From contig CP018628.1 in assembly GCA_002271215.1 (NCBI GenBank), positions 2,108,001-2,172,000 on the forward strand: 64,000 nucleotides of DNA, given 5' to 3'. Origin of the DNA: Lelliottia jeotgali (GTDB taxonomy: Bacteria > Pseudomonadota > Gammaproteobacteria > Enterobacterales > Enterobacteriaceae). Under the pieces are notes generated by a model. The model was not told the origin of the DNA and did not search any database. It saw only the letters and a list, made by a program, of their open reading frames with translations. Of this stretch, positions 1 to 7,772 are shown one piece after another. The position numbers and the translations under genes were made by a program. Positions within the stretch are counted from its first letter, which is position 1, and the number at the start of each line of letters is the position of its first letter.

Positions 1-1431
1 ATTTACTCAGCGACCTCGGTATTGCTGATAATAATGAGTGCGATACTGGGTGTGCTGATATTTTTCCAGAACAGAAATATTCTGAAGGCACATCTTCAGG
101 TAAAGAGTCTTGCTGAAGCATTGCAGGAATCGAAAGAAAAACTGCAAGTCCAGAATGCCAAGCTGGAGTATGACGTCTACCATGACTCTCTAACAGAAAT
201 GAATAACCGCCATTTCTTCTGGGAGAATTTAAATGAAACCATTGAGAGCGCAGTAAAAAGCAATAATTCTGTGAGCGTGATGTTGTTTGATTTAGACCGT
301 TTCAAAGAGGTCAATGATACGTATGGTCATGATGTCGGTGATATGTTATTACGCCAGATATCACAGCGTCTGACTTCGATGGGCCTTTCTTCTGACACGC
401 TTTATCGTTTAGGCGGGGATGAATTTGCGTTTCTCTCAAGTGGCCTGACAGAGAGTCGTGCCATTTCACGAGCCCAAAATATATGTGATGCAATCAATCA
501 GCCGTACACGATATATAACACGATTATTAATATCACCACCTGTGTCGGTATTGTCATCTCAGACACAGAACGCCGTTCCGACTATCTCTATAAATTTGCC
601 GATCTGGCTCTGTATGAAGCCAAAAAAGAAGGGGCGGGTAAGATAAAAGTCTTCCGGCAATGGATGCTGGATAAGCTGCAAGAAAGCCGAACCCTCGAGC
701 ATGATATGGCGCTGGCTTTAGTGAATAAAGAATTCGTGGTTTATTATCAGCCTATTGTCGATTCTTTCAGCCGGGAAGTTTACAGCTATGAAGCCCTGAT
801 TCGTTGGATGCATCCTCTGAAGGGCCTTCTGTCGCCGGACAGTTTTATTCCTGTGGCTGAAAAAACAGGAATGATTAACGAGATGGGGAAATCGGTGCTT
901 GAAATGGCCTGCCGGGAAGCCGCTTCCTGGGCTATTCCGGCTAAAATTTCCGTCAATGTTTCTCCTGTCCAGCTAAGCAGTAAAGCGTTTGCCGGAATAG
1001 TGATGTCCATTCTAAACGAAACGGGACTACCTGCTGATCGTCTTGAACTGGAAGTGACGGAATCATCTCTCTTTACTGAGAATAATACACCGATGAATAC
1101 GCTTAACAGGCTGCGGGCTTTGGGGGTGAAAATCTCTATCGATGATTTTGGTACCGGCTATTCTTCTCTTTCGCGCCTCAGCAGGCTTGCCTTCGATAAA
1201 ATCAAAATAGATAAGTCCTTTGTGTATGCCATATCGACACAGCAAGACGCCGTTAATATTATCAGGCTCATCACCGGCATGGCGAAATCACTCAATATGA
1301 AGGCCGTTGCGGAAGGTGTTGAAACACAGGAGCAGCTGGAAAGCCTTCAGGTGCTGGGCTGCGATTTCGCACAAGGCTATCTGTTTGGTAAACCTCAGCC
1401 CCATATAGATGGGAAAATCAGAAACGGTTAA
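1..1431 (+). CDS. GGDEF-EAL c-di-GMP signalling protein, 5' end cut by window
   Basis: The reading frame is open from base 1, so the start lies outside the window; at least 476 codons are present. The visible N-terminus is hydrophobic (about 20 residues, ending near base 80) and is probably the last membrane helix of a sensor region. A short coiled coil follows, then a GGDEF domain with an intact GGDEF signature (bases 412-426) and an EAL domain with intact EALIRW (from base 790), NVSPVQL, ELEVTES, DDFGTGYSSL, KIDKSF and VAEGVET motifs. By family knowledge GGDEF makes and EAL degrades cyclic-di-GMP. Both sites look intact, so the net activity cannot be told. Its sensory input is unseen. Confidence 0.9.
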   Translation: MYSATSVLLIIMSAILGVLIFFQNRNILKAHLQVKSLAEALQESKEKLQVQNAKLEYDVYHDSLTEMNNRHFFWENLNETIESAVKSNNSVSVMLFDLDRFKEVNDTYGHDVGDMLLRQISQRLTSMGLSSDTLYRLGGDEFAFLSSGLTESRAISRAQNICDAINQPYTIYNTIINITTCVGIVISDTERRSDYLYKFADLALYEAKKEGAGKIKVFRQWMLDKLQESRTLEHDMALALVNKEFVVYYQPIVDSFSREVYSYEALIRWMHPLKGLLSPDSFIPVAEKTGMINEMGKSVLEMACREAASWAIPAKISVNVSPVQLSSKAFAGIVMSILNETGLPADRLELEVTESSLFTENNTPMNTLNRLRALGVKISIDDFGTGYSSLSRLSRLAFDKIKIDKSFVYAISTQQDAVNIIRLITGMAKSLNMKAVAEGVETQEQLESLQVLGCDFAQGYLFGKPQPHIDGKIRNG

Positions 1432-1455
1432 AGGGGGAAGTGTTTTAATTCCACA

Positions 1456-2133
1456 TCAGGCATTAAATTGCTTTGAAAGGTGCTGTATGTCATCGCACAT
1501 CGCTTGTAATTCATTGAACAGTCTTGCCGCATGGAAACCATCGCATACGGAATGATGTACCTGAATGGCGAGAGGCAACAATATTTTTCCATCCTGTTCA
1601 TAGTATTTTCCAAACGTAAACATGGGAGCGAAGAAGTTCTGCATGTGAGCAACGTTGACATTAAAACTGGTAAAAGTTACCCACGGAATAGACGATACGA
1701 AAAATACATTTTCCGGAGACTCTCCCTTAGGCCAATAAGAAAGGTTATTACCATAGCGTGCAACGTCTTGTGAATAAGCGTCCTGGAAGTGATGAATGTT
1801 GCCATCGTAGTGACTCCATATTGAAGAGAAGGTCTCCGTTTCATTATGGAAAATGGTATAGCTTGGATGAATTTCATTCCATACGACAAGCTCATTGTTC
1901 TTTATGGCCATACGGAACTCTGAATGACTGTTTACGATTTTTGAAAGGAGGGAAATAATAGTAGGGTAAAATTTCCAACCCACCTCCTTTATATGTTTCA
2001 GAAGTGCGGTAATGTCTACCAGGACAGTTTGATTAATTGTACTCTGGGCAAATGACTGAAATACCTCAAAATGCTCTTTTCTTGCCCAACGAGATAAGTC
2101 AACAGGGGTATATTCTGGGGTTGTTTTTTTCAT
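1456..2133 (-). CDS. Type A chloramphenicol O-acetyltransferase
   Basis: This 225-residue protein has the usual CAT length. CATs acetylate chloramphenicol with acetyl-CoA as a cytoplasmic trimer. The C-terminal signature [11 protein letters not shown] is complete (residues 191-201); the catalytic base is His194, with Asp198 of the same motif. The preceding [20 protein letters not shown] stretch is also typical of CatA. The gene is visibly richer in A+T than the genes after 4 kb and stands alone, tail to tail with the GGDEF-EAL gene (24-bp gap). No transposon ends or integron sites are seen around it, so it looks like a resident chromosomal cat rather than a fresh cassette; that is inference. 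Weak activity or another acyl acceptor is possible. Confidence 0.9.
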   Translation of the reverse strand: MKKTTPEYTPVDLSRWARKEHFEVFQSFAQSTINQTVLVDITALLKHIKEVGWKFYPTIISLLSKIVNSHSEFRMAIKNNELVVWNEIHPSYTIFHNETETFSSIWSHYDGNIHHFQDAYSQDVARYGNNLSYWPKGESPENVFFVSSIPWVTFTSFNVNVAHMQNFFAPMFTFGKYYEQDGKILLPLAIQVHHSVCDGFHAARLFNELQAMCDDIQHLSKQFNA

Positions 2134-2402
2134 TTTATAACCTTTGATTGTACATTAAGCATACTTACAGGCCCCATACCGTTTTGGTAGCGAACGCATT
2201 TTGAGAGTAGCGCATCCTCATACAGGAGGGAAGGCGGTTTAAAACATTTTATATATCAGATAATAAAGTATCGCGAGGAGCCATGCGAAGAGGAATAGGG
2301 TACTGTTGTGGTCTTTGAAGATATCTCTGGCAACCGCTGTGATCTTTATCGGAGCAGGCAAGATTAAGGTCGCTATTTGTTCACTTTCAAGAGGCTTTCA
2401 AC

Positions 2403-2780
2403 ATGGGTCATGTAATAAGAAAGAATTATTCTGAGTTAGGTGATGTCAAAGCGCCGTACGTCCATTCCGTCAAGCATGGCAACACGCTCTACATTTCCGG
2501 ACTCACTGCGTTTGGGACGGTGGCTCAACATGAAGGCATTGCTGAACAGGCGGAAGAAATATTCAGCCAAATCAATAAAATAGTCAGCGTTGAGGGCACT
2601 GATTTTTCAGCGCTTATCAAAGTTACCCTGTTCGTGACCTCATTCGAGGAGATCGACGAACTTCGCAAAGTGCTGTATCGACATTACGGCGATCACTTGC
2701 CTGCCAGCTCGCTCGTGGAAGTCAGCCGTCTTTTCTCACCTGATCTTCACATTGAAATTGAAGCGATCTTCGGTCTTTGA
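2403..2780 (+). CDS. RidA/YjgF-family protein
   Basis: The 125-residue product has the RidA (YjgF/YER057c/UK114) fold length and motifs: YISGLTA near the start, VSVEGTDFSALIKVTLFV in the middle and the C-terminal VEVSRL...HIEIEAIF block. RidA proper hydrolyses reactive enamine/imine intermediates and carries a conserved Arg in the C-terminal motif; here VEVSRLF supplies an Arg but the usual PARS context reads PASS, so it belongs to a divergent subgroup with unknown substrate. The ATG follows AGAGG at a suitable distance. It stands alone between the divergent cat gene and a terminator-like hairpin, so it is probably monocistronic. Confidence 0.8.
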   Translation: MGHVIRKNYSELGDVKAPYVHSVKHGNTLYISGLTAFGTVAQHEGIAEQAEEIFSQINKIVSVEGTDFSALIKVTLFVTSFEEIDELRKVLYRHYGDHLPASSLVEVSRLFSPDLHIEIEAIFGL

Positions 2781-2832
2781 TCCATTCCGTTCTGGCAAAA
2801 CGCGCTAAAAAGTGGTGTTAACACAGTATTAG

Positions 2833-2866
2833 GCCGGACACGCATTAGCGTTATCCGGCTTTTTGT
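2833..2866 (+). terminator. Rho-independent terminator, REP-like
   Basis: GCCGGA at 2833-2838 pairs with TCCGGC at 2854-2859, with an inner CGC/GCG pairing, followed by TTTTTG. It sits 50 bp after the RidA-family gene and faces it. The stem resembles half a REP unit. Confidence 0.7.
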
Positions 2867-2921
2867 TTGCGTGCAACTCTCCAGATATTACGCCTGAAAA
2901 TACTGCGTTGTTACCCCAGCA

Positions 2922-2996
2922 TTAATGGGAAAACAGCGCAATCAGGATAATGATTGGAATAGGTACGCCTAAAAAGAACAGTAATAATGAGCGCAT
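2922..2996 (-). CDS. 24-residue single-helix membrane peptide
   Basis: ATG at 2996 is preceded by GAGAGG seven bases upstream and runs 24 codons to TAA. The product is one hydrophobic helix (begins MRSLLLFFLGVPIP, then mostly Ile/Leu, ends FSH) with a Pro-rich kink and one basic residue at the N-terminus. It starts 25 bp after the stop of the PhnA-like membrane gene on the same strand, so the two are probably co-transcribed. I do not recognise a named family. The evidence is the strong ribosome site, the position and the coherent transmembrane composition; no function is claimed. Confidence 0.6.
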   Translation of the reverse strand: MRSLLLFFLGVPIPIIILIALFSH

Positions 2997-3021
2997 TTTA
3001 AACCTCTCGCATAATTAGGAA

Positions 3022-4011
3022 TTATAAGTCACGTTGACGGCCACCGAAGGTCGCACACAGACTGGCGACGAAGGCACCCGCCAGCAGAGAAATGAACGTC
3101 CAAAGCATGAGATAGCTCGTGGTTTTACGTGCGGTATCAGCAGCCTGCTGCGCTTTCTCCTTCGCGTCTTTTAATTTAGCCTGGGCCTTGTCATAGGTGC
3201 TCTGTACCCGTTGTTCGGCCTCTTGCTGACTGATACCCGTAGTTTGAGCAATAAGCTGGGCGACATACTGACGATCTTCCTGGGGTAAGGCGCCGGTGGT
3301 AATGCTGTTGGCAAAGATACCGGTCACTTCGCCAACCTGTGCAGGCGAAACGGGCTGATGAGATGCAGAGGGCATTGCAGGAGCAGGAGCCGCAGTTGGC
3401 GCAGCGGGATCGGCTGCATCGTTTGCCGGTGTGGCAGGATTGTTCGCCCTGAACAATGAGTTAACGAAATAGCTCATTGACGAACCGGAAACTGCAGACG
3501 ACCCGTTTGCCATACTTGCTGCACCAGCCGCCGTGGTCACCGCAGCACCCCCGGCAACGGTACCCGCGATTTTAGCCCCCCCTCCCACGATAGCACCGAT
3601 AGTGCTCGTTAACAGCGCCGCCGATACCAGCGCTGCCACAGCCCAGGCCAAAAAGCCATGTGCCGTATCGCGGAAGTAAACTTCATCGGTGTGGGTATCG
3701 ACCCATTTTGTGCGCAGTCGACCGGCTAAATAGCCTCCCATTCCCGACGCAACAATTTGAGTGAACGTCAACCAGGCAATGGCAGCGATACCCACCGTAC
3801 CTGCGTCAAGACCGCGACTTTCCCAGGGCGAAACGGACGTAAGGCCTAAACCGGCGCCCAGCATCAGCAAAATCAAAGAGAGGGAAGCCGCTGCTGCCGC
3901 GCCTGCAAAAATGGCACCCCAGGATACGGCGCTGCTGCTCGCGGCGGGCAGGGTCAGACGCGTATCGGGGTAGCTAGTGTTAACTGCAGATTGTTCGTGA
4001 ATGTGAGTCAT
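3022..4011 (-). CDS. PhnA-like multi-pass membrane protein
   Basis: A 329-residue integral membrane protein. Residues about 28-55 (WGAIFAGAAAAASLSLILLM), 72-95 and 115-150 are Gly/Ala-rich helices; then comes a low-complexity Ala/Pro/Ser linker (about residues 160-220), a helical amphipathic stretch rich in Lys, Gln and Ala (about 225-295), a last transmembrane helix and a basic tail ending GGRQRDL. Such proteins are often labelled PhnA-like in databases, but nothing here indicates phosphonate chemistry. It is followed by a 24-residue membrane peptide gene in the same orientation. The role may be envelope or stress related, judging only from composition and neighbours. Confidence 0.7.
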   Translation of the reverse strand: MTHIHEQSAVNTSYPDTRLTLPAASSSAVSWGAIFAGAAAAASLSLILLMLGAGLGLTSVSPWESRGLDAGTVGIAAIAWLTFTQIVASGMGGYLAGRLRTKWVDTHTDEVYFRDTAHGFLAWAVAALVSAALLTSTIGAIVGGGAKIAGTVAGGAAVTTAAGAASMANGSSAVSGSSMSYFVNSLFRANNPATPANDAADPAAPTAAPAPAMPSASHQPVSPAQVGEVTGIFANSITTGALPQEDRQYVAQLIAQTTGISQQEAEQRVQSTYDKAQAKLKDAKEKAQQAADTARKTTSYLMLWTFISLLAGAFVASLCATFGGRQRDL

Positions 4012-4352
4012 AGCTGTTGTCCTTTAATTAATCTTTGCGTTCGGAACCAGGAACTGATTGAAAACAGGAAACATTATCACCTTCAACATTGAGGCTCTTC
4101 AGAAGCCAGGTGATATCCCTTGAAAAAGGGAAGGCTGTAAAACTGAAAGAAATTAAAACTGATGGTCACAATGGAAATTTATTCCATGAACTAAGGATAG
4201 TAGATAGTTTTGCGCTCTTGCCTGCGGGTTGATGAGAAAGCCATGTGCTGCACGATCACAAATGCGAAAGCCCGTTTGTTGTCCTTTTCGTTCGACTTTG
4301 CAAAGATGTATCGCACTTAACGTTAGACTGGTTCTGCACTGAGGATTCCGCC
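4012..4352. other. Divergent intergenic region, A+T-rich
   Basis: This 341-bp region separates the PhnA-like gene (leftward) and the glutathione peroxidase (rightward), so it should hold both promoters. I see an inverted pair TATCACC (4075-4081) and GGTGATA (4109-4115) enclosing a smaller hairpin, and a perfect CCCTT-GAAA-AAGGG hairpin at 4117-4130. No clear sigma-70 pair or known operator was recognised. Confidence 0.4.
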
Positions 4353-4835
4353 ATGATCACCTTTCATCAACTGAAGGCCACCCGTCTGCGCGGCCAGCCC
4401 ATCTCTATGGCTGACTACGCGGGTAAACTGGTTCTGGTGGTGAATACCGCCAGCCATTGTGGCTTCACGCCTCAATACGCGGGCCTGGAAATGCTCTACA
4501 AGAAGTATGCCCCCCAGGGGCTGGTGGTGCTTGGTTTCCCCTGCAACCAGTTCGGTAAGCAGGAACCCGGAGACGCCGACGCCATCGCGCAGACTTGCCA
4601 CATCAACTACGGTGTGAGCTTCCCGATGTTCGAGAAAGTGGAGGTCAACGGCGCCGCTACCCATCCGCTATTTCGTTACCTGAAAGACGAATTGCCCGGC
4701 GTGCTGGGTGGACGGATTAAATGGAACTTCACTAAGTTCCTGATCGGGCGCGACGGCAAGCCGCTCAAGCGTTTTGCACCGTTCACCACCCCAGAGAAAA
4801 TGGAAGCCGCCATCGTTGCAGCGCTTGAAATCTAA
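4353..4835 (+). CDS. Glutathione peroxidase family protein, Cys type
   Basis: The frame is open from 4245, but ATG at 4353 is preceded by GAGGA and gives a 160-residue product that begins where the family does. Motifs are NTASHCGFTPQY with the peroxidatic Cys, GFPCNQFGKQEPG with the conserved Gln, and IKWNFTKFLIGRDG with the Trp and Asn of the catalytic tetrad. Enzymes of this class reduce hydroperoxides, in bacteria usually with thioredoxin rather than glutathione. It is clearly different from E. coli BtuE, which has an insert before the WNF motif, so it is a second, shorter paralogue type. It is separated by 38 bp from the DUF1294 gene and may be transcribed with it. Confidence 0.88.
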   Translation: MITFHQLKATRLRGQPISMADYAGKLVLVVNTASHCGFTPQYAGLEMLYKKYAPQGLVVLGFPCNQFGKQEPGDADAIAQTCHINYGVSFPMFEKVEVNGAATHPLFRYLKDELPGVLGGRIKWNFTKFLIGRDGKPLKRFAPFTTPEKMEAAIVAALEI

Positions 4836-4873
4836 GTGCTCCTGGCATTCTACCCCTTCACTTTAGAGAGCTT

Positions 4874-5251
4874 GTGACAAGCTCTATTATGGTTGTAACC
4901 AACCCTATGAATCTCAATCGCTTTTGTTATTTACTCCTGCTCTTCGCGGCAGTCGGCAGCTTTTTTACCTCACACCCGGTGATCATTTGGCTCCTGCTCG
5001 CCAACGTATTAACGCTGGTGATTTACGGGGTAGACAAAATGGCGGCGCGTAAGGCGTGGCACAGAGTGCCGGAAACTACGTTGCTGGTGTTTGGGGTGGT
5101 CGGTGGATGGCCGGGCGCGATTGTGGGTCAACAGATTTTCCGCCATAAAACGCAAAAGCAGCCGTTCAAAACCTGGTTCGTCATCAGCGTAATAGCGAGT
5201 ATCGCCGTGATGGCGGCGCTTTACCGGTTTGCTCCCGTTTCGCCTTTCTAA
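4874..5251 (+). CDS. DUF1294 small membrane protein
   Basis: The product has about 125 residues with two hydrophobic segments near the N-terminus, a central block YGVDKMAARKAWHRVPETTLL followed by GGWPGA, then QIFRHKTQKQPF and a final hydrophobic helix. This is the DUF1294 pattern; in other proteins the domain is often fused behind a cold-shock domain. The start is uncertain: GTG at 4874 has TAGAGAG just upstream, while ATG at 4889 and 4907 lack a good ribosome site. It lies 38 bp after the peroxidase gene on the same strand. The function is unknown. Confidence 0.75.
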   Translation: MTSSIMVVTNPMNLNRFCYLLLLFAAVGSFFTSHPVIIWLLLANVLTLVIYGVDKMAARKAWHRVPETTLLVFGVVGGWPGAIVGQQIFRHKTQKQPFKTWFVISVIASIAVMAALYRFAPVSPF

Positions 5252-5331
5252 AAATGCTCGTCCGATTTTCGGTTGTCGGTGTTTCCCCGAATGCCCTGGA
5301 TTGAACCTTCACACCTCACAAGGGGATAACC

Positions 5332-6462
5332 ATGAACTTCGCTGAACTTCACCACCAGAACACACAATTACTTCTCGCTAACGTCTGGGATGCCACCAGC
5401 GCTCGCGCGGCGGAGCAGGCGGGTTATCCGGCGCTGGGGACATCAAGTGCCGCCATTGCTGCAATGCTGGGTTACGCGGACGGAGAAGGTATGTCGTTTG
5501 ACGAGTTGTTCTATATCGTCTCGCGGATTAAGTCAGCGACCGGTTTACCATTAAGCGTTGATATCGAAGCCGGTTTTGGCGAGAGCGCAAAGGAGATTGC
5601 CGGGAATCTTAAGCGTCTATCAACGTTGGGCATTGTCGGGGTAAACCTGGAAGACAGCAGAGTGGTTAACGGTGTTCGACAACTCGACGACGCAAGTGTA
5701 TTTGCCGAGAAGCTAAAAGCGATTCGGGGTGAACTGACTGATATGTTTATCAATGTTCGCAGCGATCCGTATCTTGTGGGTCACGGGCAGGCATTACAGG
5801 AAACCCTCACTCGTGGACGGATGTATCAAGAGGCGGGGGCAGACGGATTTTTTATTCCCTGTCTGACGTCTGAGCTGGATATAGCGACCATTTCCAGAGA
5901 GATCGCGTTGCCGCTCAACGTCATGTGTATGCCCGATCTTCCCGACTTTCGCACTCTGACTAAACTCGGTATAAAGCGCATATCGATGGGGAATTTTGTA
6001 CATGCGTCCGTTCAGGCGACGCTGGAAAAGACCTTAAAAACGATCGCATCGCAACAGTCCTTTGCCGGAGTCTTCCTCACCTGCAAACAACTGACTGGCG
6101 CTGCGCCAACGGAACAGCGCCAGCAGTTTGAGCTTCAGCTTGATACGCCGGGGAGTGATTTCCAGCGTGTGGTCTGGCAGGGATTACGCGCCGTTCCTTA
6201 CGGGGAAACGGCGCACTATCAGGCGCTTGCGGAACAGATTGATAAGCCCAATGCCGTACGCGCTGTGGCTGCCGCCAATGGTGCAAACCGGGTGGCTATC
6301 GTCATTCCGTGCCACCGAATTATCGGTAAAGACGGCACGATGACCGGCTACGGTGGCGGCATTGCGCGTAAAGAGTGGCTTATTAATCATGAAAAATTTA
6401 ATGCAATCGCTTATGAAGACTCATGCCCACCAGCAGCGCCGAGCACAGCATCAACGCGATAA
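5332..6462 (+). CDS. Fusion: ICL/PEP-mutase-like domain + O6-alkylguanine-DNA alkyltransferase
   Basis: ATG at 5332 follows AAGGGG. Residues 1 to about 245 match the isocitrate lyase/PEP mutase superfamily: NVWDATSARAAEQAGYPALGTSSAA near the start, DIEAGFG from residue 77, NLEDSR from 105, and a TIM-barrel-like end. Residues about 270-355 are a methyltransferase domain of the Ada/Ogt type: DFQRVVWQGLRAVPYGET, then IPCHRIIGKDG with the alkyl-accepting Cys327, then GYGGGIARKEWL. The first domain acts on C-C or P-C bonds of small acids in known members; the second removes alkyl groups from guanine. The last 20 or so residues are encoded antisense to the end of ynfM and look like a stop-codon-loss extension. 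The fusion is unusual and the link between the activities is unknown. Confidence 0.85.
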   Translation: MNFAELHHQNTQLLLANVWDATSARAAEQAGYPALGTSSAAIAAMLGYADGEGMSFDELFYIVSRIKSATGLPLSVDIEAGFGESAKEIAGNLKRLSTLGIVGVNLEDSRVVNGVRQLDDASVFAEKLKAIRGELTDMFINVRSDPYLVGHGQALQETLTRGRMYQEAGADGFFIPCLTSELDIATISREIALPLNVMCMPDLPDFRTLTKLGIKRISMGNFVHASVQATLEKTLKTIASQQSFAGVFLTCKQLTGAAPTEQRQQFELQLDTPGSDFQRVVWQGLRAVPYGETAHYQALAEQIDKPNAVRAVAAANGANRVAIVIPCHRIIGKDGTMTGYGGGIARKEWLINHEKFNAIAYEDSCPPAAPSTASTR

Positions 6463-7651
6463 ACCCACCGACGCCATTCCAGCCGTAGTTATGCCAGAAC
6501 ACGCCGCCGAGCGTCCCGGCGATGCTGGAGCCCAGATAGTAGCTGAACAAATACAGCGAAGAGGCCTGGCCTTTGGCGCGACGGGCGCGCGGGCCAATCC
6601 AGCTGCTGGCGACGGAGTGCGCGGCGAAAAAGCCTGCGGAGAAAAGCAGCATCCCGGCGAAAATCACCCACAGCGGCGAGAGCAGCGTTAGCAGTAATCC
6701 CGCCAGCATCACGCCGGTCGAGACCAGCATCACCGGCCCGCGACCGAACCGCGCGGTCATCGCACCGGCTTTCGGCGAACTCCAGGTCCCGGTGAGATAA
6801 GCCACGGACAGCAGGCCGACAAACGCCTGGCTGAGATGCCACGGGGAAAGCATCAGTCGATAGCCAATGTAGTTAAACAGCGTGACGAACGATCCCATCA
6901 GCAGGAAGCCCATCAGGAACAGGCGCGGTAGCCCCTGGTCGCGCCAGTGCAGGCGGAAGTTGATAAACAGCGTTTTGGGCCGCAGCGACGTGGGGCGGAA
7001 ATGGCGGGACTCGGGCAGGATACGCCAGAACATCAGCGCCGAGGCGAGGGCGAAGCAGCCGATCACGGCCAGCGCGATGCGCCAGTTGAAAAGATCGGTG
7101 AAGACACCGCTCAGCAAGCGTCCACTCATGCCGCCAATCGAGTTACCGCTAATATACAGTCCCATCGAAAACGCGACAAAACTTGGGTGGATCTCTTCGC
7201 TCAGATAGGTCATCCCGACCGCCGCCACGCCGCTTAGCGACAGCCCAATCAGAGCACGCATCACCAGAATCCCGTGCCAGCTGGTCATCATCGTCGACAG
7301 CAGCGTGCAGACCGAGGCGAGCAACAGCGCCGTGACCATCACCGGTTTGCGGCCAATGGCGTCGGAAAGCGGGCCGGTAAACAGCAAACCAACCGCCAGC
7401 ATCCCGGTTGAGATCGACAGGGAAATACTGCTGCTGGCAGGCGATACGCCAAACTCATGAGAAAGAACCGGGAGGATCGGCTGCACGCAGTACAGCAGGG
7501 CGAAGGTCGCGAGGCCTGCGGAAAATAGCGCGAGAGTAACGCGCATAAACTGGGAAGTACCGCGTTTAATAAACTGGGCTGGCGTGGGTGCTGCGGGTAA
7601 ATCATCGATGTCGCTTGCCGGGGCGATATCAACGGTAGATGTACGACTCAC
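6398..7651 (-). CDS. ynfM: MFS transporter YnfM
   Basis: The product has 417 residues from GTG at 7651, exactly the E. coli YnfM length. This start has AAGGA six bases upstream and gives SRTSTVD, matching the E. coli N-terminus; the frame extends further up to 7705 but without support. It has 12 predicted helices, with MFS motifs GPLSDAIGRKPVM after helix 2 and PESRHFRPTSLRPKTL in the central loop. It is a putative drug/sugar efflux protein of the inner membrane; its substrate is not established. It is divergent from ynfL, a LysR regulator, as in E. coli. Its 3' end overlaps the fusion gene by 65 bp tail to tail. Confidence 0.93.
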   Translation of the reverse strand: MSRTSTVDIAPASDIDDLPAAPTPAQFIKRGTSQFMRVTLALFSAGLATFALLYCVQPILPVLSHEFGVSPASSSISLSISTGMLAVGLLFTGPLSDAIGRKPVMVTALLLASVCTLLSTMMTSWHGILVMRALIGLSLSGVAAVGMTYLSEEIHPSFVAFSMGLYISGNSIGGMSGRLLSGVFTDLFNWRIALAVIGCFALASALMFWRILPESRHFRPTSLRPKTLFINFRLHWRDQGLPRLFLMGFLLMGSFVTLFNYIGYRLMLSPWHLSQAFVGLLSVAYLTGTWSSPKAGAMTARFGRGPVMLVSTGVMLAGLLLTLLSPLWVIFAGMLLFSAGFFAAHSVASSWIGPRARRAKGQASSLYLFSYYLGSSIAGTLGGVFWHNYGWNGVGGFIALMLCSALLVGMSLHKRLH

Positions 7652-7772
7652 AAAAGTTCCTTGCTTAAACATCCCCGTGATTTCTGGTGACGGGTATGAC
7701 CACAAGATCAGAGTAGGAAATTGTAAATATTCTGTCTAATATATTAATAATCTCAAATGATACGTTAAACAT

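Noticed and set aside
1431..2402. Insertion-sequence ends around the CAT gene
   Set aside because: No terminal inverted repeats, target duplication or transposase fragment could be seen on either side.
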